A DNA stretch of 64,000 bases from positions 1,824,001 to 1,888,000 of the forward strand of contig OZ025884.1 of the NCBI GenBank assembly GCA_964019415.1, given 5' to 3'. Below, piece by piece: positions 50,367 to 63,346 of this stretch; position 1 is the first letter of the stretch, and each line of letters begins with the position of its first letter. Origin of the DNA: Ianthella basta (lineage: Eukaryota; Porifera; Demospongiae; Verongiida; Ianthellidae). The translations under genes were made by a program, and so were the position numbers. Below the pieces are notes generated by a model. That model was not told the origin of the DNA, did no database searches, and saw nothing but the letters and a program-made list of their open reading frames with translations.

Positions 50367-53300
50367 CACTGTGTGTGCCACTGTGTGTGTGTGTGCCACT
50401 GTGTGTGTGTGTGTGCAAATGAGTGGAGTGTGTATGTGATGTGTGTGTGTATGTGCGTATGTGCATTTGTGAGAGTGGAGGTGTAGTGCATGCATGTGTG
50501 TGGGAGGGAGTATGGGGGGAAGGCAATGACAGACATAGTCTTCCCACACTTGCCTAGACCTGTGGTGGGTGTGGGGACAAAACATTTGGTATTGCTTTCC
50601 CCCAAACTCCCACCCATACATGCACACGGACACTTCACTCATTCACACACAGTGACATACATGCACACACTACACCTCCGCTCACACACACATGTACATA
50701 CGCACACACATCACATACACACTCCACTCACACACATTCCACTTACTCACACACACACACACACACATGCACACACCATACACACGCGCATGTACACATG
50801 CTCACACACAAGCACAGTGACACGCACTGCATGAGTGACCAATAGCTACATGCATAGAATGGCTCTGTGAAATGCTAAAGTGTACTTGTGTGTGTGAGGG
50901 GGGGGGGCAGAATAGAGCCACACAATCTTCAAGGTGGGAGGGCAATTCACCCCCCTCCCCCCCACACACACAAACCTTCAATTGATCCCTCCACTTCCCC
51001 TACCAAAAGCCTGCCTGGTGCTGGGTGTGGGGACAAGATATGTGGTATACGCAGCAAGAAAGAATGAATCTCTACTTCGGCGAGCGACGGAGGCTCTGCA
51101 GTTGAGTGGATAGTGGGTGGTACGGTGCCTTTCTCGAGGTTTTTGTGCGAGGAAACTGTGATTAGCTGCTGTTTTCATTCGAAGAAGCATTTCTGCGCAA
51201 ACCACTTCCAAGCAGTTGTCAATGTACCCATTTCCCTTACTTTCGTTCGAAATTCGAACCTTTCTGGGCAGAAGCACACGCCAGTGAGACTTATTTGCGT
51301 ACGAGTCGTCCGCCATTTTAATCTAATTCCGTTATTCCGCTCTTCCGTTATTCCGTTATTCCGCTATTCCGTTATTCCGTTATTCCGTTATTCCGCTATT
51401 CCGTATTCCGCGTTTTAGTAATGCCGCTCTAGGGTACAGCATTGGACATAACAGTGTGTACTATTGTAGGCCTTCCTGTTGTTAACTGTCTCCTCGCAAT
51501 AAACATAACAGCTCAACACATCAAATGTCACTTGACCTACATACTACTGAGCCCCCCCTACATCTTGCACTCATTGGTGACACACAATGACAAAAGTGAT
51601 AGGTGCTGACACTACAGTGACACACAATATGACACAGACACATACTGTAGTAATGTACCAACACCATACAACACAAACTACTGATACACACAACATGTGC
51701 ACTTGTCACACACAATGACGAATATACACAGGAAATGATGTAAAGTTGTTTGCTGGGCTGTGTTAACCCCACCCACTCCACACAGAAACCACAGCCAATT
51801 CTACACTGTTCTCAACAAGTGGGAAAGTGCCATATCAAATGGATGATGGTAATTGGGAATGGAACCTTGAGAAGCTCAGATGAGGTAGCATATTTTACAC
51901 TGCTGACTAATGGGGCTATGGGGGAGGGGCCTTAGGAGGGCGCATTGCGGAGTGGGGGTTAAAGTGCACACTCCAGTGATACAGTAACTGTAGATGGTGA
52001 AAGTTTAGAACGTCTATTAATGCATGCACTCATAGCTGTGGTAGCGACCTTTAGTGAGCAAACACACTTTTGAGATGTCCTCTAACAAACAAATGTGCAC
52101 GTGTACAAGATGGAGTCTTACTCTTGATGGTGTCCTAGTCAGTTAGCACAAGGTACATGCTAACACAAAGACACCCTTAGAAGCTAACCAAGCCTAACTT
52201 ATAGCATAGCTATGCAAACAATGCACCACTTGTGAACTGAGCTAAAACACACAGCCTCCTGAGAGCTACCGTCCTGCCAGAATACCACCTTTCCAGTAAT
52301 ACATAGTCTATAGCCAGTGTATAAAATCCACATACATGCCAGTGCCGTGGTATAGCTAATACATAATGTATTTGACACACACATGGAGACATAGTACAGT
52401 GACTCTGTACTACATCTACATGTGTGTGTGGCAAATAGTTAACTAACTAGCACTGATGCATAGCAATTAAATAGGTGTACACTGTACATACCCAGGGTGG
52501 GAGCTCCACTGTGACAATGTCCAGAGGGGAGCCTCTGTGTGACAGTGACTGCAGCACTGAAAGAGGGTTGCGCTCAACGATGTGAAGTGTCCTCAACTGT
52601 GGCATGGTCTGGACACAAGTGGCCACAGCCAAAGATGACTCACCACTGTGTGACCAATCTAAGGTAGAGAAACAGAACAATCATTGAGATCTGCATGACA
52701 GTGCACACAAGATTGAATGGGGTTGACCTTGAGGGGCTTCACAAGCAGCAAGGACTGTTACACATTCATTTACACTTGACACATGTACACCACTCCATTG
52801 AACTCCACTTAGTAGAATGGGGTGATTGGACATTACTTTGACAAACACTCCATGCATTGCCTCAACATCAAACTGTTGCTAAGAGATAGTGGTTGCTAAG
52901 AGACAGTTTTCTAATTACCACTCAGCATGTCCCCAAATGAGCAACACAGCATACACTGATTATACACAACCAAAACACACTTTGAGGGTGTAAGGGTGGC
53001 AAGGGGAGGGGCAGTGCTTCCAATGTATGTGCATGTATGGGCCCAACCCATACATGTACATACCCCTATGTGGTATAGTATAGTTAGAGGCATGTAGTGA
53101 TAGGCTCACCTCTAACATCAAGATCTGTTATAGAACGGTTGTCTTTGACTCCACTTAGTACAGGGAGGAGTAGGATGTGGTCACTCCACAGCGTAAGTCT
53201 CTTCAGCTGACAGTGGGCAACCTTCTTCTCCAACACACTGCAGTCACCCTGCACACATAACATACAGTGACAACAGTGAGAACAGATGGAGCATTCATAC

Positions 53301-56300
53301 ACTCAGGACGTCAAACAGAGCTATAGGTCTAGTGTGGTCACTGACAAATGTCCACAATGTAATGTGAAGCATCTCAAACTGCTTCACACATTTCACCCCA
53401 GAGTGGGAGTAAAACGGCACATGTTATGCACTCAAACAACTCAAGTGTAGAAAGTAGCAGCATAAATAGGAGGAAGCCACACAGTGGATTCATGTAAACT
53501 GCTCCTTCAGAGTCCACACCACATAACTATATACCAGGTGAACATGCACTACTTACTTTAACAGCACTGTAGAGGATAAGATCCAACTCCTCCAGTGGTC
53601 TGTGGTCAAAGACCTCAACCAGTGCTTCTACAGTACAGCTTTCGCTCACTTCCAGTATCAACCTCTTTAGTGACCCAGTAGCCTTACATAGTGCTCTGGC
53701 ATCTATGTCAATAGGGGAAGGGGAACAAGGGAGAATGGAGAAACACAATAGAGACACATCTGACAGCTACACAAAGGGATACAGAGCCATGTAGTAACTG
53801 TTGCCATGAGCAGCAGGTGATCATACAGTCACTTTGTAGTGTACGTATGTACATCACCATAGCAACTGTATGATCACCATTGCCCATGGGAACAGGTGGG
53901 AAATAAACTAATACTGTAGAGTAAGTGCCCATGTCTTACTCATTGACAGCATATGTTGCCATGGCAATTGTACAATAATTGGGTGATTATACATTAAACA
54001 CTGCATAATTGCTTGCTGCATACGGCAACAGATTTTACACAATGCAAATCACCATAGTGATTGTACAGTATACACGTAGTTAACAATGCCTTGCCCATGG
54101 CAACAGATGCTAGAATGATACGGCCATGTACATGGGAGTTAAGGCATACAAATTACTCTCACCCTAGCTCGGGTGCTTCACAACCTCACCATCACCCTCA
54201 TGCCCACATCTTAACCACTAAGTAACACACACTACACGTACCACACAAGTGACACATACTATAGATACTACATAATGTAAACAATAAGTCACTTGTACAT
54301 ATACTTCATTAAAAGAGACAACAACTGAAGGGGTCACACATGCACAACCTCCACACAACATGGATGACACCAACAATTAGTGTGGTCCCATTCACTCACC
54401 TTCAGTGGAGAACTGGTGCACAAATAGTGACAGTGACTGTAAAAGAGGATTGCACTGCACAACTGAACAAAAATGATGGAAAGTGGTGGGGAGTAAGACG
54501 CATGATAACATGTCTAGTTCAGTCAGGTGGTTGCACTTGGTGAGGCAGTGAGAGAGTACCATGGTGTCAAAAGGAGTGAGGGACAAATCAAAGGTGAGAC
54601 AGTTGTTCAACTGTGTGACAATGCTTTGGGTGAGAGACTCATTCTGAGACTCAAATAAAGCATGAAATACATACAAAAGATAAGGATTGTGCCTGTCACA
54701 TATTGCTGGCAGGTCACCACCTGTGGCAAGAATGGCCTCGCTGACCTCTGCTGACTTGAACTGTGTTTGACCAGCGAAATATCTGAGGACAACAGCGAAC
54801 TTGGGGTTGTGGCGGTTCTTCCTCCAGAAGGCAGCTTGTTCTGCCACAGGCAACATGGAGAGATAATAAGCGCCAAAGAACTCCTGCTTGGTTGTATGGC
54901 TGAAGCTCAGTGTACTTGAGGAACCATCCTGGTCGGGGTGCAAGTGAAGGAGGCCTCCAAAGGATGAATCCTCCAGGATCTCGTCATGCTTGACCGTGGC
55001 ATGGAAGACACGGCGTACTTCATCTTCTTGGAAGATGTAGTCGGGAGGTTCCTGGTTGAGACCTTTGAAAGCGAGCACACCGAGGTTGAAGAGGAGCTGC
55101 TCAATATCCTGAGGTAGGTTGGCAAGAGATGGGTCGATTCGGATTGTCTTCTTCTGTTTCTTCTTCTCTCGAGTGACAGTCTTGGCGATGAAGGACTTGT
55201 AGCATTCAGTCATTGTTGCAGGGAACACCGACCTGCCTGCAACACTGTGTTCGTAGATAGAACAGAAGATCAGTAAATTCATAGGAATATAGGCTCCTCC
55301 CATGAGGTCTGGACGGGCCTGCAGATCTGACAACATGGCTTCCCCTTTGCCTGGCTCATTCATAAAGAAATTGTTCACAAATGACTCCACTGATACCATG
55401 TCAAATCCGAGGATCTCAAAAAAGAGAGAGCTGTGTTCTTGTAATAGTGGGCATGCACCGGGACGCGTGGACACTATGAAGTGTGCTTGGGGAAGTAGAC
55501 GGCCCTCCAAGAGGCTTGATAGGAGGGATCCCTCACCGCTGTCCATCAGGCCGCGCACCTCGTCAGCCCCGTCCAAGATGATGAGAACATCACTTCCTTG
55601 GCGCTGCAGCAGTTCCCGAACGACATCAGCAGAGCAGGTCTTGTCGGGGATGTAGTACTGGAGGAGACTCTCCAGACTACAATCATATGGGGTGGTGCTG
55701 CTTTTCAGAGCTTGTGACACGGCCTTGTCACGCAGAGGGAAGTAAAGGACAAGGGAGAAGTCACTCGGCTCATCGTTGGCCACTTTCTGACACAAGTGTT
55801 TGAGGAAAGTGGTTTTACCAGTGCCCGGTTGTCCGTAAAGGATCCTGCTGTGCTGGGGTGCTTTGCGAAGGAAATGATTAACTGTTATTTGCTCAGTCCC
55901 TTCATCTGACAGTCGTATGCCACAGTCACGGTATCTTTGCAAGAACTCGCCCTGATCTAGGTCTCCCTTCTGTCTTGCTTTAGGGGTGTTCCCCAGTACA
56001 GCTACTTTAGTGAACTGTACCTTCCGTGGGCCCTCAGTGAGGGACAGCCGCTGATAACTCTGGTAAGCAAGGCTTCTCACAAGTTGGAGTGGCTCTGGGA
56101 GGGCAGGACACACCTCCACCTGCAGGGGGTGGGGTGCATGGACATGCAAGAGTGATCAATATTACAGTGAGGACAGGAGAGGGGATAGTTGATGCGTTTA
56201 ATTGTCAGCAATAAAGTGGAGTTCATGCATGGCACACTGTGAACGAACACAGGAGGTGCGACATGAACATCACTGCATTGACATAGGTGTCAACCATGCA

Positions 56301-58346
56301 GTGGACCACAGAGGGACAAAGTACAGTACTGTGCATGAAAGTGGGGGTTCATTGAAATGGTGGGACTGAATCATGCAAGGTAATCTTTGGGTCAGAATCT
56401 GCCAACACATGTGTAAGAGAACGTGTGACTCATTCACAGCCTGTCCATATTCCATCAATATCAGACAAAAGGAATGAGAGTGGGACAGTGGTATCCATTT
56501 GGTATACATCTCGTCTAACTAGGTCAGTTACACGAGTATGCACACATACCACAGATGACGTTTCTGTATATTAAAACACACATTAAACTTGAAAGTGCAA
56601 TAATTTCACTGATTAAGACATCTGTTTAGTCTCCGAATATCTGATTGTCTTAAACTGACTTGGCTAGTGAGTTTGGCAGAACAAAATGACATGACTCTAT
56701 ACCCATCCAGTGGCACTCATTAACTGCCAACAATGTTATATACAGAAGTGTGAAAGAATGGAGCAAATTGTGTTCACACATGTGTACACCCACACACTAA
56801 CACCATAGGTCTATGCTTACACACAACACATGCAAACTTGCACTACACTGGATGAGGTGCGTGTACAGGTGATTGAGAGGCTTTGCACATTTCATTCCCT
56901 ACAAACACACATTATACTACAGTACTACCAGTAGCCACACAACAATGTGGAGTGCCAACCAACTCACTGTATTAGTCCCAGTGGTGACCACTGCAGGTGG
57001 ACTGGGGGTGGGATCTGTGCACAAAGGAGCAACACGGGTAGAGTCAGGTGGAGCTCACCACTATGCACTACACTAGTCGCTTGTCATGATTCTGCAATAA
57101 TAGTCACAAGGCGCACATACATATGTTGGGTGCAGCAGTTGGTGTGAATCCTTTCACTGACACTGATCTGTTGCACACATAAACCGACTGTGTTACTTTC
57201 CTCACAGCAGCTATTGTTGGGCTCACTGACATTAGTACATTGGCTTACTGGCCATAAATAATTGGCTATCAGAACATCGGCTAAAATCCCTTATCAGTGC
57301 AACACTAGCTTAAGCATAGCTTCTGGACTTTCTATTACAAGATATCCACCAGACGTTTGAAATTTCAGTAAATGATCAAAGTAACACCTTCAACAAACTC
57401 TTCACATAGACTGTTGTCAGTTTAGCCTCACCAGCTAACACATGTCTCTCATCAATGACACCAATGACAGGAGTAAGTGTTTGTCACATGCAGTGTCCCA
57501 CTATCACACTGTGTAGCCAAATATGCAGTGTGTTATATACTGACCATCTGGCACAGTAATAGTGAACCTAGTGTTCTGCCTACCCTCAACTATGCACAGA
57601 CTGTCTTTCTCTCAACTCAACCTCCAATAATGCAATATGCCATATAAGGAGCTGTTATTATTAGTAACAACTTCACAAGCTACTGTCTCATTTCACACAT
57701 ACAGATGCAAAAGCATGTAGATCCCTCCAAGGTGTGTAGCTCACACACACGGCTACAGAGTGGGTGATTAATATGTGCTCACTCACACGCAACACCTACC
57801 TTGGTCTAGTCTTTGCTTCATCTCCAGGCCCAAAGCATTCATCTTTTGGTTGCCTTTGTAACCAATGAGAATGTTGCAGAGTGTCAATACGGCCTCTTTG
57901 GTGCACTTGTTTTTGAGGCAATTGTGCAGATCTTGGTTCTTCTGTCTCCTACTATCAATCTTTCTGATTCTCGTCTGATCACCATTGCTAATAATATTTT
58001 GATGCTCAAGATCGAAAATGATTTCATCTGCATCCACATCGTCAATGAAACGCTGCCAGAAGTCATCAAGGACTTGTTTAGCTGCACATATGTGGAAAGG
58101 GAAGTGACTAACTTCAGAATAGCTGTGGTAGCTACACAAAACTAACAAAACTGTCAACTGAGTGTGGAGTGAGGCAATTGTAATTTCAACCAACCCTGGC
58201 GTGTGTTAGCTTCTGGAGTGGCTAGTGGCTGCGGTTCATGGACATCTTGTGGGAGTGGGTGAACTCTGTGCGATTCATCCTTAGTTGCACTCCCTTCCTT
58301 CTTACGAATCTTGCTAGGGGGTCCGTCCATTGGTGTGTGAACACAG
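47510..58346 (-). CDS. NLR3: CARD-NACHT-LRR receptor, apparently intact
   Basis: Exons: 58330-58195 (start ATG at 58330, MDGPPSKIRKK; acceptor at 58347), 58081-57800 (CARD), 56563-56550 (14-nt micro-exon), 56119-54400 (NACHT), LRR exons 53702-53557, 53248-53110, 52658-52492, and a last exon at 47764-47510. The sum is 2859 nt, or 952 aa. The NACHT has GQPGTGKTT (about 55830), VLIILDGADEV (about 55580) and FIVSTRPG (about 55470). LRR strands differ from NLR1 and NLR2 (LTLWSDHILLLP, LRTLHIVERNPLSVL). A second, truncated last exon at 48932-48729 lies closer and would give a 935-aa form ending KEYKFYTAGAV. The probable role is a cytosolic immune sensor, by architecture. The last intron has been enlarged by a tandem duplication and two transposons. 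Upstream leader ends at 58690. Confidence 0.85.
48065..48450. mobile_element. 386 bp hAT-type MITE in the NLR3 last intron
   Basis: The ends TAGGGGTCGAACGAATA and TAAGGGTCGAACGAATA (as reverse complement) are 17-bp inverted repeats with one mismatch. The target duplication AAATATAC (48057-48064, 48451-48458) is exact. The empty site GCAAATATACCTACAC is present at about 49225 in the neighbouring duplicate. 8-bp duplication indicates hAT. It carries no transposase. Confidence 0.92.
48729..48932 (-). CDS. duplicated, truncated alternative last LRR exon of NLR3
   Basis: The acceptor TGTACCTACAG is followed by GAGGAGTTGAGTGAAGAGG, as in the distal exon at 47764-47510. The reading (EELSEEDWAQLEDAASCAQV to GQVPKE) then runs into YKFYTAGAV and a stop. 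The break is at a short palindromic join (TTTTACACTGCGCCAGCAGT) with the duplicated intron. It is in phase 0 with the third LRR exon, so it could be used as an alternative end. Whether it is spliced is unknown. Confidence 0.6.
   Translation of the reverse strand, partial: EELSEEDWAQLEDAASCAQVVKVKVDVKYSARGSRVLAAGFSKNPLLTEVELGQVPKEYKFYTAGAV
49806..50159 (+). other. ORF in the left arm of the fold-back element (mirror on minus 51316-50978)
   Basis: Both arms begin at ATGGCGGAC and read MADNSYANKSHWRVLLPRKV, then NGYIDNCLEVVCAEMLLRMK and RSFLAQKPRERHRTT; the arms diverge near the end (SSYL versus SFFL). The frame is kept in both arms despite substitutions. It looks like the first exon of an element- or host-derived protein, or merely a YY1-containing promoter with a short frame. 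I do not recognise a family. Confidence 0.4.
50310..50370. repeat. (TG)n microsatellite in the fold-back centre
   Basis: Near-perfect TG array with TGCCACTGTGTG interruptions after it. CA arrays at 50640-50820 are its inverted counterpart. Confidence 0.9.
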
Positions 58347-59227
58347 CTATGTGAGAAGGGAAAGAACAGATGTCAGTGGAGGCCACTTCACTACTAAGTG
58401 ACTTGTGTGCATGGACTAAGCTGTTATAGAGCGCACCCAAGGCTAAGTTGTTAATGACGGAAAATCGCCGTGTCCGTATACTATACATGATCCTCCTAGC
58501 CCTTCGACGACTGAGATAGCCAGCCGTAAGCAGCCGGTTAACAGCCCTCTCAACTTAGCCCAGGGGCGCTCTTTCCATGAGCATGTTTGATCTAATTTCG
58601 CCGCCCATTCTGACCAGAACACTCTACAACGCGACACCCATAGCTACAGTAGTAACAACGTGATGGACAGAATACGTTAGTTCACTTACTGGTGTTGGTA
58701 GTAGTGGCTGAGTAGAGCGAAGGAAGACGCACGCCAAGGAGATCGGCAACTCTTCAGAGCAGGAATAGCCAGAACTGACAGGTCCACCACCACCTATGAA
58801 TATCATTATAGTTCAATTAATGAGGGAACTATAACATTATGAATATGTTTATATACCCAATTGCCATGGCAACCGCCATGATCGTGTAAACATGCATGTA
58901 AGCAGGCATGACCACTGGGTTTGTTGTTTGTTCACACACACATACAAATTACCACACAGGTAGGTTAGAGACCAGCTGTTACATCACTCCAACTCTGTGC
59001 AGAGTAGGATGCTACTCACTGTGTGACTTAGAATTGTTCTGAACAACCAAATGAAGACATGTACAGTAACACTTGTCCCAAATGAATACCATTTAATGTA
59101 CAAATTTCCATATGGTGCATTTCTGTATTTCACAAACAGCACAAATGTAAAACTTGGTTAAGGTAGTTTTCACCAACACAATTATGCACACTGGGTAAAG
59201 ACAAAGTGAAGTGACAGGTGGGGTTGG

Positions 59228-61389
59228 TTACTTCACAACAGCTTCTGTGTATGTTGACTGCAGTGTGTTTGCAAACTCCTCCATGGCTCCACGCAGTGTC
59301 CTCTCATCCACTGCAGAACACACCCTGACAAACCGTAGTGGTCTGTTGGCTAGCTCTGTCACACCGAGGTCTTCCAGCAGAGCTGTGTCCTACAGTGTAA
59401 AGGAAGCACTGTCATGGTTAAACTCAGTGCTCATGGCTATACCCAGTTGTCATAGCAACCGCCAGTTGTCATGGCAATACTCAATTGACATAGCTGCAGT
59501 CAGGTAGAGCAATGCATGAGGTAGTGAGAGAGTACAGTGTTACAGTGACATCAGTTGATGACGTTGAACCAGGATGAAGTGTGACTTTGTGTAAGGAGGT
59601 GATTGATACGAAAGAGGAAGAGAGAAAGTAGACTCACTTGGTCGTCTGTCAACTTCTTGTCCTTCTTGTTCAGCAGGATCATACAAGGTAGATGGGTCAT
59701 CCGTGGGTCCTCCAGGTGCTCCTTCATTGCACTGCATGACCGAGCCAGGCTGTCTGTGTCAGTTGCATCTACCACAACTATCTGTGAAGGAGAGCATTCA
59801 CGAGACAGGAGGTCACTGCATGGGAGGGGGACTGTTCTCTGAGGATGTGCTCATTACAGTCCTCACATTCATACACATTACCCATCACCTCTCACTCACA
59901 CAACACCCTCACATAGCACCCTCACCAAATATCACACATGCATAGTGCGTATCACTGTTCAGTACACACACATTACCCCGTCAACCACATCACCCCTCAT
60001 TCCTCACACCCACCACTCCTCACACCCAAACCACCCCTCACACTCACACTACCCCTCACACCCACACCACCCCTCACACGCACACTACCCCATACACTCA
60101 CCTAGTCTCTCATGTCAGCCCCTATTATTGTGCAATCACGCTTGAAATTTCTCCGTGATTGCACAATAATATGCGCGGAGAAATAGGGTCTGGAAGCGAG
60201 ACTAACACTCACTATGCCATCCTGTCCCTCGTAATAACTCACACCACCCCTCACACCCACACTACCCCTCACACCCACCACCCCTCACACCCACACCACC
60301 CCTCACACTCACACCACCACTCACACTCACACCACCTCTCACACTCACACTACCCCTCACACTCACACCACCACTCACACTCACACCACCCCTCACACTC
60401 ACACTACCCCATACACTCACTATGCCATCCTGTCCCTCGTAATACCTCCTCCAGTACTCAATCACTTCAGGTCCGCCTAACACAACAGTACAATGGAAAG
60501 GGCTTCAGCACACACCACCCCCCTCTCCCTCCCCCTCCCCCTCCCCCTCCCCTCTCCCCCTCTCCTCCTCCCCTCTCTTCTCTTGTAACAGTACAGTATA
60601 AACTAGCACACTCCAACCAGAAGCTTCACCAAGTGATATAAAGCAGTAGTCAACTCAGAGGTACAGTAGAGGCAGTCTAGCATGCTAGCCCCTCCCAGTC
60701 CCCCAGACACTTCAGAAGACAAGGTAGAGACCTACACACACTGTACCTCACCTCCTAGCTCCTTCACACTGAGTGTGGCACACCTAGTCTGGACAACCTT
60801 GATGGAGAAGCCTACAAAGGAAGAAATCGGTAAACACCTCAAACAGACATCACAACACAACAGAGTGTCACAGTAGGCTCTTCTTCTTTGGACAATTCAG
60901 CACACCAATAAGTCACTTGATAATTCACCACAATGTATTGCCCTTCATGCTTCATGGGCTTTGTCAGGGACACACTCACAACTCCTTCACACTAACTGTG
61001 GCCATGGTATGACTGCTAAAGCCGTGACGGGTGAAACATTGCAATGAAGTATAAAGTGATTTTGATGTGCTCGCAATCGTCCAAAGAATAAGCACTCTAC
61101 TTTGCTAGGATTAGCAGTGTCGACAAGCAGTTGATCACAAAACATGCTTGAACACAACACTATCTCTCCTTCCTCAATGTTTGACCATTCAATAAAGGCT
61201 GGCAGCCCAACCACTTTCTTCCAAAGTGCCTTCTCCTTCACCTTTTGTTGGTTGAATGTCCTCCAGTCCTTCTCCTTGCAGTGCTGCCAACATGGTGGAC
61301 TTGCCTGTCCCTTGCAACCCAAGGCAGAGCACATTGAAAGTGTCATGGTGATGTGGCTTGGGCGAACGAAGGCAGCGGCAGCAACAGCA
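59228..61389 (-). CDS. ARL3: ARF/ARL-family small GTPase, five exons found
   Basis: Exons 61389-61242, 60811-60752, 60476-60421, 59781-59638 and 59389-59228 sum to 570 nt (189 aa plus stop). Motifs: GLQGTGKST, PTKGFSIKVV, GGPEVIEYWRRYY, IIVVVDATDTDSLARSCS, LLNKKDKK, and VRLCSAVDER by similarity. The G3 glutamine is missing as in ARL1. The C-terminus is shorter than in ARL1 (EAVVK against EAVVNRPPNA) because of a changed stop region. All splice sites are canonical. The first exon found opens with CCCCRC after an acceptor; the initiating exon is probably near the shared leader (exon end 62172), but I could not place the ATG. Divergent from the following cyclophilin copy D. Confidence 0.82.
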
Positions 61390-62329
61390 CTGTAGCAGGA
61401 GGGGGAGACAAGGGGAAGTCCCTGCTGAAAGTGTCAGCACTCTGTCTACACACTGACAGGGAGGTGTTGGGTACAAGCACAACTCCACTTTCACAACTAC
61501 CACTTAGCTATCCATTAACTACCACTCACAGAACTGGTACAGTGAAAGGAGCACACTACAAACTGATACAACAGTCACTTTAGCTGACAAAGCATCAGTG
61601 AGATGACAGTGCCACAGGTGAGTTGCTAAGAGAATTCTTTGTGCTACCATCACATACACAGTGACCTCAGAAGGGCCCTCTAAATGTGAGGTTGAACCAT
61701 CTAATCAAGAAACTTTCAACAAGTGCATAACTCCAATGAGACCTACTACATCGCTATACTACGCTATCATGTCACCATGCACCATTTGAGTGGGGCCAGA
61801 ATACGGCACAGCTCCACACTAAGGAACTAACACATTGTGTCAGGTTTAACTTGCCTACAATCATCAATACACTCCTCTTCTTAAAGAGTGATAGGCTTAT
61901 GTCACTACAGCTGAATTTGGAGTGACCACTCCACTAAGGGGGTCTGCCCAGCCATCACACAAGATGCAACCTTGCTCTCTCTATTGTATGAACACTATAT
62001 GGTAAGCTGCCAACACCTCACTACATGTCTCGGGTGTTTGCTATAACCAACTCTCTTAACGGTATTAGCCACACAGATGTCTAATGAAACATAGCTACAT
62101 AAGAACATTCTTACTCTACAACGCGATACCCACAGTAGTAACAACATGATAGAATGCGTTAGTTCACTTACTGATGGTAGTAGTGGCTGAGTGTAAGAGA
62201 GACGGCGCCAACACAACTGGAGATCTGTTGATTCCCAATCTCATCAAAGCGGGTAGAATGCACGTGACTAAACGGGGATTCACCCCATCATCGACCCCAC
62301 CCACAACTGGTCAGGTGTCCCGTGCTGGT
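61390..62329 (-). promoter_or_regulatory. ARL3 upstream region with shared leader and E-box
   Basis: The shared minus-strand leader ends at 62172 (CCACTACTACCATCA, then GTAAGTGAAC). A TGCACGTGACTAAACGGGGA block with an E-box lies at about 62259-62278, between the divergent ARL3 and cyclophilin D starts. The block 61855-62085 is the counterpart of the inverted block at 24110-24330. No coding sequence seen. Confidence 0.5.
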
Positions 62330-62737
62330 CTAGAGAGACGCAAAGTACTTCGAACTCCAGAGCGCTTACTGAAAGGAAGACACAGGAATGTCCATTACTA
62401 CTCCTTTGAGTACCTGTCTCACCGCCTGGCTCCAGTAAAGGCGGTGGTTCTTGCTCCGTGGAGTTGTCTAGTGGGGATAGGACCGGGCTTGCTCTCAACT
62501 CTGTCTTGTCGGGCGAGTACCAGCCGATTAAGTTCTGATTGTGTGCTATTACCGGTGTTGTGTTAGTGCATGTGTGTGTGTCTATGCGCTGGGAGACTGT
62601 TTGAAGCATATCGCTGTAGTTGAAAGCGGTCACTTCAGCCGCCGTTGTTGGCAGTATGCTCTATAGAGCAGTTCTGTCAGACTGCGCTAAGCAGGCAGTC
62701 ACCACTCGTTGTATGGTACAGGAATATCACCAGGTGA
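62330..62737 (+). repeat. conserved leader segment, copy D
   Basis: Same block as copies A and C. Here the GTGAGTACC word reads TTGAGTACC (ACTCCTTTGAGTACC), losing the GT of that possible donor. Confidence 0.55.
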
Positions 62738-63313
62738 AGTTTTGACCACTCTGTGATGGTTTTGGGCTGGTGTGTGTGTTGGGGAGAGAGGGGAGAGGAT
62801 GGCTAGCTACATGTGTGAGGTTGTGTGTGTGCATTGACATAATGTGTAGTCGTATTTAGTTGAGTCCCTTCTGTGTGGTACACATGTGCCCTGTCTGGTC
62901 CAATTCCTCTCCTTGTAAGAGTTGTGTGTGCACACTGTACAATGCACAGCCCTCACACCACACAACACACAGTGGTCACAGACATACCGGCCTACTCTGG
63001 TGTGTGCATGTGGTGACTTGATATCATTGTTGAATGTGCTGTGTAATATTGTGAAGGGTCTTGCAATTGTATTGAGAGTCCCCATACTTATTGTAGTGTA
63101 GCTCTCCGTCATTGTGTCCCTCTCTATAGCTGTGGGTGGCCATGCTGCTGCTGTGTTGGTGGTGACCTTGTTCAGTGTCTGGTGTATGCTCAATTCTCTG
63201 TTGGCTCTTACAGTATGGGCCCGGGGGCTCTTACTGTGTGTGTTACATATTCTGTGGCAATTGTCAGTGTTGTGTGTTACACCACACGGTTGTTCCTCCT
63301 GGTGTTGTGTTAG

Positions 63314-63346
63314 GTGGTGACTTTACCAAGGGAGACGGCACTGGAG
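63314..63346 (+). CDS. cyclophilin (PPIB-like) copy D, only one exon inside the window
   Basis: The 33-nt exon GGDFTKGDGTGG has an acceptor (GTTGTGTTAG) and donor (GTGAGTGT) as in the other copies. The next exon would start just beyond 64000. The downstream intron has a deletion of about 200 bp relative to copies A to C (after ACCAATGACA, 63772). Whether copy D carries the frameshifts of A or B/C cannot be seen. Confidence 0.7.

Larger units (their letters stand above)
49747..51426. mobile_element. 1.68 kb fold-back element with 9 bp target duplication (MULE-like)
   Basis: The ends start CGGCATTACTAAAACGCGG and inverted repeats of about 430 bp run inward at high identity. CTCTAGGGT is duplicated exactly (49738-49746, 51427-51435). 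NLR2 has the empty site CCACTTTAGGGTACAGC (about 35195). A 9-bp duplication suggests Mutator-like mobilisation. The centre (50160-50980) is mostly TG/CA repeats. GGAATA/ACGGAAT words are expanded in the right arm only (51320-51400). Each arm carries an inward ORF (next entry). Confidence 0.85.

Noticed and set aside
50065-50642. Long Thr/His ORFs (-)
   Set aside because: Translation of CA repeats in the fold-back element centre.
62280-62633. 117-residue minus-strand ORF over the leader segment (also 44207-44545)
   Set aside because: It begins with a non-ATG codon, lies opposite the conserved leader, and is interrupted in copies A and E.
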